A stretch of 64,000 nucleotides of DNA, from positions 1 through 64,000 of the forward strand of contig WRHV01000005.1 in NCBI GenBank assembly GCA_009783065.1. Reading direction: 5' to 3'. The stretch is from Betaproteobacteria bacterium (GTDB taxonomy: Bacteria; Pseudomonadota; Gammaproteobacteria; Burkholderiales; Burkholderiaceae). The notes beneath the pieces are model-generated. The model saw only the letters and a list, made by a program, of their open reading frames with translations. It did not search any database and was not told the origin of the DNA. Both the position numbers and the translations under genes were made by a program. Below, in pieces: positions 9,058 to 18,736 of this stretch; the first letter of the stretch is position 1; the number at the start of each line of letters is the position of its first letter.

Positions 9058-9090
9058 TGCAACCTGTTACAAAACTTAAACAAAAACTTA
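9058..9090. promoter_or_regulatory. Candidate response-regulator binding site
   Basis: Two copies of AAAACTTA, at 9071-9078 and 9083-9090, are spaced 12 bases start to start, about one helical turn, as for many OmpR-family sites. The overlapping 9058-9071 resembles the published RstA box (9 of 12 defined positions). It lies between the two-component operon and the gene at 9195, so it could serve autoregulation or control of the neighbouring cluster. This rests on pattern alone. Confidence 0.35.
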
Positions 9091-9129
9091 CAGTAAAATA
9101 CATCCTTTTTCCTGATAATGTGACATAAA

Positions 9130-9147
9130 TCAAGTCAATTGACTTGA
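9130..9147. promoter_or_regulatory. 18-bp perfect palindrome, candidate operator
   Basis: TCAAGTCAATTGACTTGA is a perfect palindrome 48 bases upstream of the start at 9195. It lies in the divergent region between the two-component operon and the HAD phosphatase gene. Its symmetry suits a dimeric repressor or activator, but no regulator in the window is clearly its partner. Confidence 0.45.
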
Positions 9148-9194
9148 AAATAAACAGTAACCACACTTTTTGCGTCTGACCCCACAGGCTTGAC

Positions 9195-9890
9195 ATGTAT
9201 ACACAAACCAATCTTCCCATCATTTTATGCGATTTCGACGGCACCATCAGCCATCAGGATGTCACTGATACTCTGCTCAAACACTTTGGCATGGATGGGT
9301 ACCTGGAACTGGAAGAAGACTGGAAAGCCGGTAAAATCGGTTCCCGTATCTGTATGAGAGAACAGATTGCGCTTTTAGATATGAGTCCGGTCGAACTCGA
9401 TGACTGCCTTTCGAAAATCGATATCGACCCGGCATTTATAAAATTCGCCGCAACAGCCGCGTCATTGGGAATTCCGCTTCACATTGTCAGCGATGGGTTG
9501 GATTACGCCATCCATCACATATTGCAGCGTTACCGACTGCCATCCATCCCGGTCTATGCCAATCGTCTCCTGTATCGTGGTGAAAAACGGTGGCAACTTG
9601 AATTTCCATACGCCAATGCCAATTGCGAAAAAGGCAGCGGCCACTGCAAATGCAAACATGTATCGCAGCGATGCCCGCAATCTTCCTCTATCCTGTACGT
9701 GGGGGACAGTACATCGGACTTTTGTGTTTCCGGCAAAGTCAGTCATGTCCTGGCAAAAAATAAATTGATTGCCTATTGCCTGCAAAACGGCATTTCCCAC
9801 ACGCCGATTCGCCACTTCGATGATGCACAGGCACTGTGGCCTTTCATCTGTGACGAAATCTTTATGACAGAACCTGAAACCGTTATTTAA
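9195..9890 (+). CDS. HAD-IB family phosphatase, MtnX-like
   Basis: 231 residues. The nucleophile motif CDFDGTIS (Asp13, Asp15) is near the N-terminus, a second HAD motif is in HIVSDGLDYAI and the acidic motif YVGDSTSDFC follows. This is the pattern of HAD-IB phosphatases such as MtnX (methionine salvage) and phosphoserine phosphatase-like enzymes. No other methionine-salvage gene is present, so the real substrate is unknown. A Cys/His-rich insert (CEKGSGHCKCKHVSQRC, about 143-160) may bind metal. It opens a plus-strand gene run that reaches 12750. Confidence 0.8.
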   Translation: MYTQTNLPIILCDFDGTISHQDVTDTLLKHFGMDGYLELEEDWKAGKIGSRICMREQIALLDMSPVELDDCLSKIDIDPAFIKFAATAASLGIPLHIVSDGLDYAIHHILQRYRLPSIPVYANRLLYRGEKRWQLEFPYANANCEKGSGHCKCKHVSQRCPQSSSILYVGDSTSDFCVSGKVSHVLAKNKLIAYCLQNGISHTPIRHFDDAQALWPFICDEIFMTEPETVI

Positions 9891-9901
9891 GAAACATTAT
9901 C

Positions 9902-10777
9902 ATGATTCAGAACGTCGAATTTTTCATGCCTGGCGGCCCGAACGGCATCCTCCTGATACATGGGCTAACCGGCACGCCGAATGAAATGAGAATTATCGGA
10001 AAAGGCTTAAACCGGGCCGGCTTTACCGTTTACGGCATGCAACTGGCAGGCCATTGCGGCAATGAAGATGACCTGTGCCAAACCGTCTGGCAAGATTGGT
10101 ATGCCAGTGTTGAAAAAGCCGCAGCCTTCCTGCAAACAAAAGTTGAACGGGTTTTTGTCTCCGGCCTTTCGATGGGCGCCCTTCTCGCGCTCAAACTGGC
10201 GGCAGATCAACCAGAACTCGTCAAAGGCGTCGGGGTTTACGGCGTCACCTTCCGTTACGATGGCTGGAGCATGCCGGGATGGGCCAAGCACTTTTTCTTT
10301 CTGCTTACCTGGCTCAAACGGCTTGGCCTGTTCCAGAAAACCTCCTTTATCGAACAACCGCCATACGGGTTAAAGGATGACCGGATTCGGGCAACAGTCG
10401 AAGCCAGCATGTTCAGCGGTGACAGCACGCAAGCCGGGCTGGCCGGCAACCCGTTTGCGGCACTCGCTGAAATGCAGTATCTGGCAAAAATCGTCCGCCG
10501 GCAATTACCGGATGTGCAAACGCCCTGCCTGATCATCCACTCCGGTCATGATGACATTGCCGACATTGACAGTAACGCGCGAATCGTGGAACGTTACATC
10601 AGTGGCCCCAGTAAATTCGTTGTGCTGGATGACAGTTATCATCTCGTCACTATTGACCGGCAGCGTCGGGAAGTGATTCTCGAAACAGCCGACTTCTTCC
10701 AGAAAATCATCGACGCCGCATCGGCAGACACTTGCCGGGAACACGCAGATTGGCCTCCATTCAAAAAGGTCGCCTGA
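9902..10777 (+). CDS. Alpha/beta hydrolase, carboxylesterase/lysophospholipase type
   Basis: 291 residues. The oxyanion-hole HGLTG is at about 20-24, the nucleophile elbow GLSMG has Ser90, and an Asp/His pair is in HSGHDDIADID and DDSYHLVTID. The fold resembles the Est30/monoacylglycerol lipase group. There is no signal peptide, so it is probably cytoplasmic. It starts 11 bases after the phosphatase gene, which suggests a shared transcript; the substrate is unknown. Confidence 0.82.
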   Translation: MIQNVEFFMPGGPNGILLIHGLTGTPNEMRIIGKGLNRAGFTVYGMQLAGHCGNEDDLCQTVWQDWYASVEKAAAFLQTKVERVFVSGLSMGALLALKLAADQPELVKGVGVYGVTFRYDGWSMPGWAKHFFFLLTWLKRLGLFQKTSFIEQPPYGLKDDRIRATVEASMFSGDSTQAGLAGNPFAALAEMQYLAKIVRRQLPDVQTPCLIIHSGHDDIADIDSNARIVERYISGPSKFVVLDDSYHLVTIDRQRREVILETADFFQKIIDAASADTCREHADWPPFKKVA

Positions 10778-10790
10778 AAACCGGGGGCCT

Positions 10791-11147
10791 ATGAGTACGC
10801 TGATCGTTTTCCTATGGATAGCCAATGTTTGTTTTGACACACTTGGCCAGACGGCTTTTAAATATGCCGCATCAGCGCCAGGCACGCATAGCGGCATCCA
10901 ATACTGGCTGAATCTCTTCAAAAGACCCTGGCTCTGGATTGGCGTCGGGGCCTATTTATGCGAATTTCCGCTCTGGCTGGCTTTTTTGACGCTGGTTCCT
11001 TTATCTGAAGGTATCTTGCTGGGCTCGATCAATATTGTCGCTGTCATGATCGTAGGCCGGCTTCTCTTTAAAGAAACACTAACACCGCTTCGGGTAACGG
11101 GCATTCTGCTTGTCGCGGGAGGTGTCGCCATTGTAGGAGCATTCTGA
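10791..11147 (+). CDS. Small EamA/SMR-type transporter subunit 1
   Basis: 118 residues with four predicted membrane helices, the length of a small multidrug resistance (SMR) protein or a half EamA unit. The start IVFLWIANVCFDTLGQTAFK and the end LLVAGGVAIVGAF fit this fold. Its TGA stop overlaps the ATG of the next transporter gene (TGATG), so the two are probably made together as a heterodimer. The pair resembles ArnE/ArnF flippase subunits in size and order, which is only an analogy. Confidence 0.75.
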   Translation: MSTLIVFLWIANVCFDTLGQTAFKYAASAPGTHSGIQYWLNLFKRPWLWIGVGAYLCEFPLWLAFLTLVPLSEGILLGSINIVAVMIVGRLLFKETLTPLRVTGILLVAGGVAIVGAF

Positions 11148-11548
11148 TGCGCCGCTTTTACCTCATCGGCTTTGCCTTTTTAATGCTATTTGACACCATC
11201 GGCCAGGTCAGCTTCAAACTCACCGCCATCCACGCCGAGCCGCTTGAATTTAGCTGGCAATGGATTATTCGGGTTTTCACCAACTACTGGGTTTATACCG
11301 CCATTGCGGGATACATCGGCGCCTTTTTTACCTGGATGACGCTCTTAAAGCGCGCGCCGGTCGGTCCTGCATTTGCCGCTTCCCACCTGGAAGTCGTCAC
11401 CGTCATGATCGCTTCGATCTGGGTATTCAATGAAGGAATAACCTGGCCAAGATTTCTTGGCGCCCTGCTCATCGTCAGTGGCATTATCTGTTTGGCCTTT
11501 GCCGAAAAAGAATTGGAAAGCCGCCCGACAGAAACTGCCGCACCATGA
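11147..11548 (+). CDS. Small EamA/SMR-type transporter subunit 2
   Basis: 133 residues, four predicted membrane helices, similar in layout to the preceding gene (LFDTIGQVSFKLTA here, CFDTLGQTAFKYAA there), which suggests a tandem duplication. A short hydrophilic tail (EKELESRPTETAAP) follows the last helix. Its stop overlaps the next start by four bases (ATGA), coupling it to the aminotransferase. Probably a heterodimeric inner-membrane transporter or flippase; cargo unknown. Confidence 0.75.
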   Translation: MRRFYLIGFAFLMLFDTIGQVSFKLTAIHAEPLEFSWQWIIRVFTNYWVYTAIAGYIGAFFTWMTLLKRAPVGPAFAASHLEVVTVMIASIWVFNEGITWPRFLGALLIVSGIICLAFAEKELESRPTETAAP

Positions 11549-12750
11549 AAAACCGGTTTGAAATACCGCCGACAGCAGGACTCCCCCCCCGCTGGTCAGA
11601 CCTGTTCCCCGGTAAACGGGACTTTGCAACCGGCCTGGAGCACCATTTCAGTTTGGTTGAACCGCAAATCGAATGTTCAGGCACAGCCGCCTTCATTGTC
11701 GCCCTCACGGCCCTAAAACAATGCAGCCACCGCAAAGAAGTCATTATCCCGGCCTATACCTGCCCGCTCGTCGCAATGGCGGTCAACCATTGCGGCCTGA
11801 AACTGACATTATGCGATCTGGCCGACAACCACTTTGATTTTGACTTTGATCAGCTTGCGCGGCTCGCCAATGACAACACACTGGCCATCGTCCCCACTCA
11901 TTTAGGCGGCCGTATCGCTGATATCGCCCGCGCAAAACAAATTGCAGACCCATGCGGCGCTACGGTCATTGAAGATGCTGCCCAGGCGCTCGGCGCTGAG
12001 GTGGGCGATCTGGGCGACATCACCTTTTTCAGCATGGCGGTTGGAAAAGGACTCAGTATTTATGAGGGCGGCATTCTGACAGCGAACGATCCCGCCATGC
12101 GGGAAAAACTCAAAAAAACAGCCCAAAAGCACATCCGGCCTAACCGGATTTTAGAATGGCGTCGCTGCCTGGAATTGATCGGCTACACCGCCTTTTATCG
12201 TCCTCGCGGCCTGCACTATATTTACGGAAAACCGCGAAGAAATGCGCTAAAAACCGGCAACCTCATCGAAGCCGTCGGCGACCGTTTTCCATCAACCATT
12301 CCTTTGCATCCTGTCAGCCAATGGCGAAAAAATGTCGCCGCACAGGCTTTAGAGCGGCTGCCGACCTTTTTAGCCGACACACGGCGACAAGCTCTAGAGC
12401 GTTGCCAGCGCCTGCAAGCCATTGAAGGCATACAAGTATTTCAAGACGATTCAGAAAAAAAAGGCGTCTGGCCCTTTTTGATGGTACTGATGCCCGACGC
12501 TCCCAGCCGGAACCAGGTACTGGCCCGGCTATGGGACAGCCCGCTTGGCGTCAGCCGTCTGTTTATTCACGCGCTGCCGGACTATGCCTATCTTGCAAAA
12601 ACCATACCGCAAACGCATGTCCCAAAAGCCCGTGACTTTGCCGACCGCCTCCTGACCATAACCAATAGCTTATGGCTGGATGAACCCCGCTTTGAAGCCA
12701 TTTTTCAAGTCATCAAATCAGCAGTCAAGCCACCTGCATCCATCCGCTAA
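11545..12750 (+). CDS. DegT/DnrJ/EryC1/StrS-family aminotransferase
   Basis: 401 residues. The fold-type-I PLP layout is visible: IECSGTAAFIVALTAL (cofactor phosphate region), VIIPAYTCPLVAMAV, VIEDAAQALGAE with Asp144, and Lys168 in FFSMAVGKGLSIYEGG as the expected Schiff-base lysine. Members usually aminate keto-sugars or form cyclic amino sugars. The lysine environment is less canonical than in sugar aminotransferases, so a non-sugar substrate is possible. It ends the plus-strand run, nine bases before the end of the converging run. Confidence 0.83.
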   Translation: MKNRFEIPPTAGLPPRWSDLFPGKRDFATGLEHHFSLVEPQIECSGTAAFIVALTALKQCSHRKEVIIPAYTCPLVAMAVNHCGLKLTLCDLADNHFDFDFDQLARLANDNTLAIVPTHLGGRIADIARAKQIADPCGATVIEDAAQALGAEVGDLGDITFFSMAVGKGLSIYEGGILTANDPAMREKLKKTAQKHIRPNRILEWRRCLELIGYTAFYRPRGLHYIYGKPRRNALKTGNLIEAVGDRFPSTIPLHPVSQWRKNVAAQALERLPTFLADTRRQALERCQRLQAIEGIQVFQDDSEKKGVWPFLMVLMPDAPSRNQVLARLWDSPLGVSRLFIHALPDYAYLAKTIPQTHVPKARDFADRLLTITNSLWLDEPRFEAIFQVIKSAVKPPASIR

Positions 12751-12758
12751 AACCCGCT

Positions 12759-13637
12759 TCAAAACAACGATGCTTTCAGCATCTGAAGCAAACGCCGGTT
12801 CAATTCCTGCTGTGCTTTCTGCCAAAGGATCATTTCGGATTCCGAAACAGATTCCTGTCCATCCATCTGGCTCAAATAGCGTTTCCATCGGCTGGCATAA
12901 GTCCATGTTGACACCTCTCCGGTAATATCGCTGCCGATGATACGGCCTTTCAATTCGCTGATAATCCCGGCAAGGTGCTCTTCCTGAAAACGCCCCTGAT
13001 CCCAATTTGTCTGGACGCTTTCTTCGGAAAGCACATCCTTATCGATAGAAAGATAAACAGGCAAGGCGCTTTGCCGCACTTTATCCACAAAAGCGGCAAC
13101 CAATTCATCCGGAGAATCAAAACGCCTAAACGCATGCCCCAATCCCAACGCACGCGCCCACCCCACAGATACATCCGTGCACCAATACGTCAGCTTTCCG
13201 GCAAAAAGCGGACGCAAACGGTTTTCCCAGGCATGCTTTAACCCAATATCTTCAGACGTAATGCCCAGCACATGAACATGACTAACCTGCGGCAGCTTCG
13301 CAACATGGGAAACCCAGGAGCCGCAATGAATGCCAAAAGGAAAACGCATATTATCCGGATGGTTATCAAACACCACCACCTGGAAAGGAGAAGGAAAGAG
13401 CCTGTCGGCGATTCGCTCGATCAGGTAATAACTAAGATGATGATAATCGCCGCTGCCTAAAAACACCGTACCATATTCTTTGGGAAGCTGCCCTTCCAGC
13501 ATCTGACAAAAGTGCCGGAAATTTTTCATGGAACATCCGAAACGGATTGTCTCCTGCCACCCGGTCAAATCAACGACCGCAGCGCCAGGCATCAATCCGG
13601 CACTGTTGTCAAAATTAAGAATTAGCGGAGGTTTCAT
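12759..13637 (-). CDS. Arginase/ureohydrolase-fold protein
   Basis: From ATG 13637 (MKPPLILNFDNSAG) the protein has 292 residues; an earlier start at 13676 would add 13 and overlap the upstream gene further. Metal-site motifs of the arginase fold are present in order: GSGDYHH (61-67), DNHPD (91-95) and SIDKD (197-201), followed by GSDITGE. Family members cleave guanidino or amide C-N bonds using two Mn ions. The divergence from true arginases means the substrate is not assignable. It is last in the minus-strand run and overlaps the acyltransferase gene by 23 bases. Confidence 0.75.
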   Translation of the reverse strand: MKPPLILNFDNSAGLMPGAAVVDLTGWQETIRFGCSMKNFRHFCQMLEGQLPKEYGTVFLGSGDYHHLSYYLIERIADRLFPSPFQVVVFDNHPDNMRFPFGIHCGSWVSHVAKLPQVSHVHVLGITSEDIGLKHAWENRLRPLFAGKLTYWCTDVSVGWARALGLGHAFRRFDSPDELVAAFVDKVRQSALPVYLSIDKDVLSEESVQTNWDQGRFQEEHLAGIISELKGRIIGSDITGEVSTWTYASRWKRYLSQMDGQESVSESEMILWQKAQQELNRRLLQMLKASLF

Positions 13638-14697
13638 CTTTTTTATAGCCGTCAGCCCAATTCTTATCGCTTTCAAAAAGCGGACTCAAACGACGCAAAA
13701 TAAAACGCAATAACGGATTGCGGACAAACACCGCATGCTGCGTCAAAGAAAACCGCGCTCCCAAATAAGCCTTGATTTCCGGGTCCGTCCAGCCCGCAAT
13801 ATAGTATTTCAGATGATGGGTTGCCGCATACTCCAGGTTATAAAACCAGCTGACATGATACAAATTACATTCGCGCGCAGCCGGATACTCAAAACCGACA
13901 TACTTATCAATCAGCGCATCACCCACAACAAAACAGATATTGTAGCCAATCAATCTGCCGTCATGATAATAAAGAAAAACAACCCCCTGACTGTTGCCGT
14001 CCCGAAGTAACGCATGGAAAAATTCCCGTGTCAGCAAATCAAAATGAATCTCGCTCTGCCGGAAAACATTCAAATAAAGCCGGTAAAAAAGATCAACAAA
14101 CGCGGGATCATCAAACCGGGAATCCCCGCATGAACAAACCTGAATATCCAGGCTGGAACGGGTTTTCAGTTTTCGCCGGAGATCCTTCCTCCTGCCGCTG
14201 GAAAGCCGCTTAAGATAATCATCACTATCCGCATAATCAACCGGAACCCATGCCAGTGCCTGACCATCGACCAAAAAAAAGTCCCTTGCCTTTAACGCCT
14301 GCAAAAACGCCTGGGAAAAAGCATTGCACCGGGCATCCAGCAAAGGCGACTGCAAAGGCACATCCTTGACAATCAACAAAGGGTATTGGCTCCCCGCTTC
14401 CCGTAAAAGCTGATCTGCCAGTTCTTCCGCCGGCCGATCATCCGGCAGCAAGGCATATTCTGAAACGGTGGTTCCAGCAAAACAAGTTTTAGGCTGAAGA
14501 TACTTTCGCCAATATGAATATCCCGGCAAACGCATCACCCTGCTGCGTATAGAAGGGTCCAGCGTCGTCAGCAAATCAAAATCCGCCGCAAAAAGCGGCA
14601 TGCCTCCCGCCCCCACCCAAACATCAAAGTCCTGAGGCGGATAAGCCAGAAAATGCCGAATCAACGCATCCGGTTCCAGCTGATTAAAATAGGACAT
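13615..14697 (-). CDS. GNAT-fold acyltransferase of the FemAB/BioF2-like type
   Basis: 360 residues. The central LSSGRRKDLRRKLKTRSSLD segment and the later YYHDGRLIGYNICFVVGD and YAATHHLKYYIAGWTDPEIK regions match the double-GNAT proteins often annotated as peptidoglycan biosynthesis or CelD/BioF-like acetyltransferases. It would transfer an acyl or aminoacyl group; donor and acceptor are unknown. Its stop overlaps the arginase-fold gene, so both are likely translated from one mRNA. Confidence 0.7.
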   Translation of the reverse strand: MSYFNQLEPDALIRHFLAYPPQDFDVWVGAGGMPLFAADFDLLTTLDPSIRSRVMRLPGYSYWRKYLQPKTCFAGTTVSEYALLPDDRPAEELADQLLREAGSQYPLLIVKDVPLQSPLLDARCNAFSQAFLQALKARDFFLVDGQALAWVPVDYADSDDYLKRLSSGRRKDLRRKLKTRSSLDIQVCSCGDSRFDDPAFVDLFYRLYLNVFRQSEIHFDLLTREFFHALLRDGNSQGVVFLYYHDGRLIGYNICFVVGDALIDKYVGFEYPAARECNLYHVSWFYNLEYAATHHLKYYIAGWTDPEIKAYLGARFSLTQHAVFVRNPLLRFILRRLSPLFESDKNWADGYKKDETSANS

Positions 14698-14733
14698 CCT
14701 GCCGCTTTATTCTCACGAAGCAAATGGAATAGC

Positions 14734-16140
14734 TCAGCCCTGTTTCGCACGTGTCAGCAACTGGTCCAAAAGCGCAATACCCTGATCAATTTCCTCAGGA
14801 GAAATATGCAATGAAGGCGCCAGTGTAATCACATTCTTGTAATAACCGCCGACATCCAGCACCAACCCCACTTTTTTGCCTTTCCATTCCAGATCGCCTG
14901 ACAAACCGATCTCCACCATCCGATCCAAAAGCGCCTTGTTGGGCGTATAACCATCTTCCGTGCAAATCTCGGCACGCAACGCAAGGCCCAGGCCATCCAC
15001 ATCCCCGATTTCCTTATGGCGCTTTTGCAAATCCTGCAAACCGGCCAGAAAATGGGCGCCCTTATTCATCACCATGGTTTCATAATCCGTTTCTTTCAGC
15101 ATGGTCATGACTTCCAGGCCAAGCGCCGTACCCAATGGATTGGACGCAAAGGTGGAATGCGTTGAACCCGGCGGGAAAACAGTCGGGTTAATCAGCTCTT
15201 CACGTGCCCATAGCCCTCCCAGCGGATTCATGCCGTTGGTCATCGCTTTAGCAAAAACAAGAATATCCGGCGTAATACCGAAATGTTCGACAGACCATAG
15301 CTTGCCGGTACGATAAAAGCCCATCTGAACCTCATCCACAACCAGTAAAATGCCGTACTGATCCAATACTTTTTTCAATCCCGGATAAAAATTGCGGGGC
15401 GGAATCACATAACCGCCTGTTCCCTGAATCGTCTCAATATAAAACGCGGCATACTCGGCCTGTTCTACCTTGGGATCCCATACGCCGTTATACTCGGATT
15501 CGAAAAGGCGGGCAAACTGGTGAACGCAATGTTCGCCGTATTCTTCCGAGGTCATGCCCTTTGGCCGGCGGAACGGATAAGGAAAAGGAATAAACAGCGC
15601 CCTTTCGCCGAAATGACCATAACGGCGACGGTAGCGATAACTTGATGTAATCGAAGATGCCCCAAGCGTTCTGCCGTGATACCCACCCTCAAAGGCAAAC
15701 ATCAGACTCTTTCCGCCCGTTGCATTACGGACAATCTTGAGTGAATCCTCAATGCACTGCGAACCGCCCACATTAAAATGCACCCGGCCCGGCAACCCGA
15801 ATTTTTCCTCAACATCCTGCGCAATCATTTTAGCGAGCTGAATCTTGGTCGGATGCAGATATTGGCTGGCTGTTTGCGGCAGCGTATCAATCTGTTTTTT
15901 CAAAACGTCATTCAGCCTCGGATTGGCATAGCCAAAATTAACAGCCGAATACCACATCTGCAAATCAAGATAAGGAATGCCGGCAGCATCAAACATATAA
16001 CTTCCCTCGCAACCCGTAAATATTTTGGGAGGTTCAACATAATGCACCGTATCGCCAAATGAACAGTATTTCGCTTCATCAGCCAATAACAAGGATTCAT
16101 TAATATCCATACCATGCATACGAGTTTCGGGATTACGCAT
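14734..16140 (-). CDS. Class III PLP-dependent aminotransferase
   Basis: 468 residues. Class III hallmarks are GGSQCIEDSLKIVRNATG, FEGGYHGRTLGASSIT, LLVVDEVQMGFYRTGKLW and the PLP lysine in LVFAKAMTNGMNPLGG. Relatives act on omega-amino groups (ornithine, 4-aminobutyrate, acetylornithine, beta-alanine) or amino lipids. It heads the minus-strand run with the acyltransferase and arginase-fold genes. No dedicated pathway gene nearby fixes the substrate. An in-frame ATG ten codons downstream (MDINESLL) is an alternative start. Confidence 0.88.
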   Translation of the reverse strand: MRNPETRMHGMDINESLLLADEAKYCSFGDTVHYVEPPKIFTGCEGSYMFDAAGIPYLDLQMWYSAVNFGYANPRLNDVLKKQIDTLPQTASQYLHPTKIQLAKMIAQDVEEKFGLPGRVHFNVGGSQCIEDSLKIVRNATGGKSLMFAFEGGYHGRTLGASSITSSYRYRRRYGHFGERALFIPFPYPFRRPKGMTSEEYGEHCVHQFARLFESEYNGVWDPKVEQAEYAAFYIETIQGTGGYVIPPRNFYPGLKKVLDQYGILLVVDEVQMGFYRTGKLWSVEHFGITPDILVFAKAMTNGMNPLGGLWAREELINPTVFPPGSTHSTFASNPLGTALGLEVMTMLKETDYETMVMNKGAHFLAGLQDLQKRHKEIGDVDGLGLALRAEICTEDGYTPNKALLDRMVEIGLSGDLEWKGKKVGLVLDVGGYYKNVITLAPSLHISPEEIDQGIALLDQLLTRAKQG

Positions 16141-16398
16141 TCTTTTTCCAATCCATAAGAAAAATATTAAACATCAAAACAACCGCTATCACTTCAACCA
16201 TTATGATTAAAAAAAACCGGGAAATGTAGCATTCTTGTATAAGTTCTGTAACCGCATTAAACCCAAATGGTTCTTAATAAAATACAAAACGGCTTTTCTA
16301 TTTCGGCATTATTATCTTCTACAATTTCAATTTGTCCTTACTCCATATCATGCAGGCATTGTTTCGTTAAAAAAATAGTATGATTTTTAAAAACATCT
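16141..16398. other. Gene-free stretch upstream of the groESL promoter
   Basis: AT-rich intergenic DNA between the divergent class III aminotransferase gene and the groESL promoter. No gene, RNA or clear repeat is visible; it presumably also holds the promoter of the minus-strand cluster. Confidence 0.4.
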
Positions 16399-16428
16399 CT
16401 TGAAATCTAAAATAACCACCCATATACT
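16399..16428 (+). promoter_or_regulatory. groESL promoter: overlapping sigma32 and sigma70 elements
   Basis: CTTGAAA (16399-16405) followed after 13 bases by CCCATAT (16419-16425) is close to the heat-shock sigma32 consensus. The same bases read as TTGAAA (16400-16405), 17-base spacer, TATACT (16423-16428), a near-consensus sigma70 promoter. The CIRCE operator begins at the last base of the -10 box. Confidence 0.78.
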
Positions 16429-16454
16429 TAGCACTCACCAGCTCGGAGTGCTAA
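16428..16454. promoter_or_regulatory. CIRCE operator (HrcA binding site)
   Basis: A perfect TTAGCACTC-N9-GAGTGCTAA inverted repeat, the exact CIRCE consensus, directly downstream of the groESL -10 box. It predicts repression by HrcA, whose gene is not in this window. Confidence 0.95.
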
Positions 16455-16582
16455 TAACCCTTCCGGGCTTTGCAGACAGCAGGCCGTGTTGTTCCTGATT
16501 GAAAAACCAAGAAAAAATCCGCGCTTGAGCTGTCTTTGAAGATTTGTCAACAACTTAAATGTACGAAAAAGGAATTATTGTT

Positions 16583-16873
16583 ATGAAACTTCGTCCCTTA
16601 CATGACCGTATCATTGTCAAACGCATGGACCTGGAAACAAAAACCGCATCCGGTATTGTCATCCCCGAAACAGCAGCAGAAAAGCCGGACCAAGGCGAAG
16701 TACTGGCGGTCGGAAACGGCAAAATCACGCCGGAAGGCAAGGTTCTTCCAATGGATATCAAAGTCGGGGACCGTGTTCTTTTCGGCAGATACGCCGGCCA
16801 AACCGTCAAGGTAGACGGTGAAGAACTGCTGGTCATGCATGAAAGCGATATCATGGCCATCATCCAGAAATAA
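16583..16873 (+). CDS. groES: Co-chaperonin GroES
   Basis: 96 residues from ATG 16583 ([18 protein letters not shown]), with AAAGGA upstream. The mobile loop region ([20 protein letters not shown]) and the C-terminal DIMAIIQK are typical. An upstream in-frame ATG at 16559 would add eight residues absent from the family. GroES caps the GroEL folding chamber. First gene of the groESL operon under CIRCE and heat-shock control. Confidence 0.98.
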   Translation: MKLRPLHDRIIVKRMDLETKTASGIVIPETAAEKPDQGEVLAVGNGKITPEGKVLPMDIKVGDRVLFGRYAGQTVKVDGEELLVMHESDIMAIIQK

Positions 16874-16911
16874 ATCAAGGCCATACCCGCTATAACAAAG
16901 AACGCGATTAA

Positions 16912-18585
<1,674 letters not shown>

Positions 18586-18610
18586 GCCTACTATTCGCTA
18601 TCACGCGCTT

Positions 18611-18644
18611 AACCCGCAATACGTCATGTATTGCGGGTTTTTTT
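18611..18644 (+). terminator. Rho-independent terminator of groESL
   Basis: AACCCGCAATAC and GTATTGCGGGTT form a perfect 12-bp stem around the loop GTCAT, followed by a T-run, 26 bases after the groEL stop. Confidence 0.92.
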
Positions 18645-18736
18645 CATGTTTTTGCAAAAGACGGCATCCTGATGATTTCGCCATTTAGGAAGCATCCTCT
18701 ATAATGAGACAAAAATCCTAATCTATCTTTTGGCAC

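Noticed and set aside
9195..9890. Assignment of the HAD phosphatase to methionine salvage (mtnX)
   Set aside because: The motifs fit HAD-IB phosphatases in general, and no other methionine-salvage gene is nearby.
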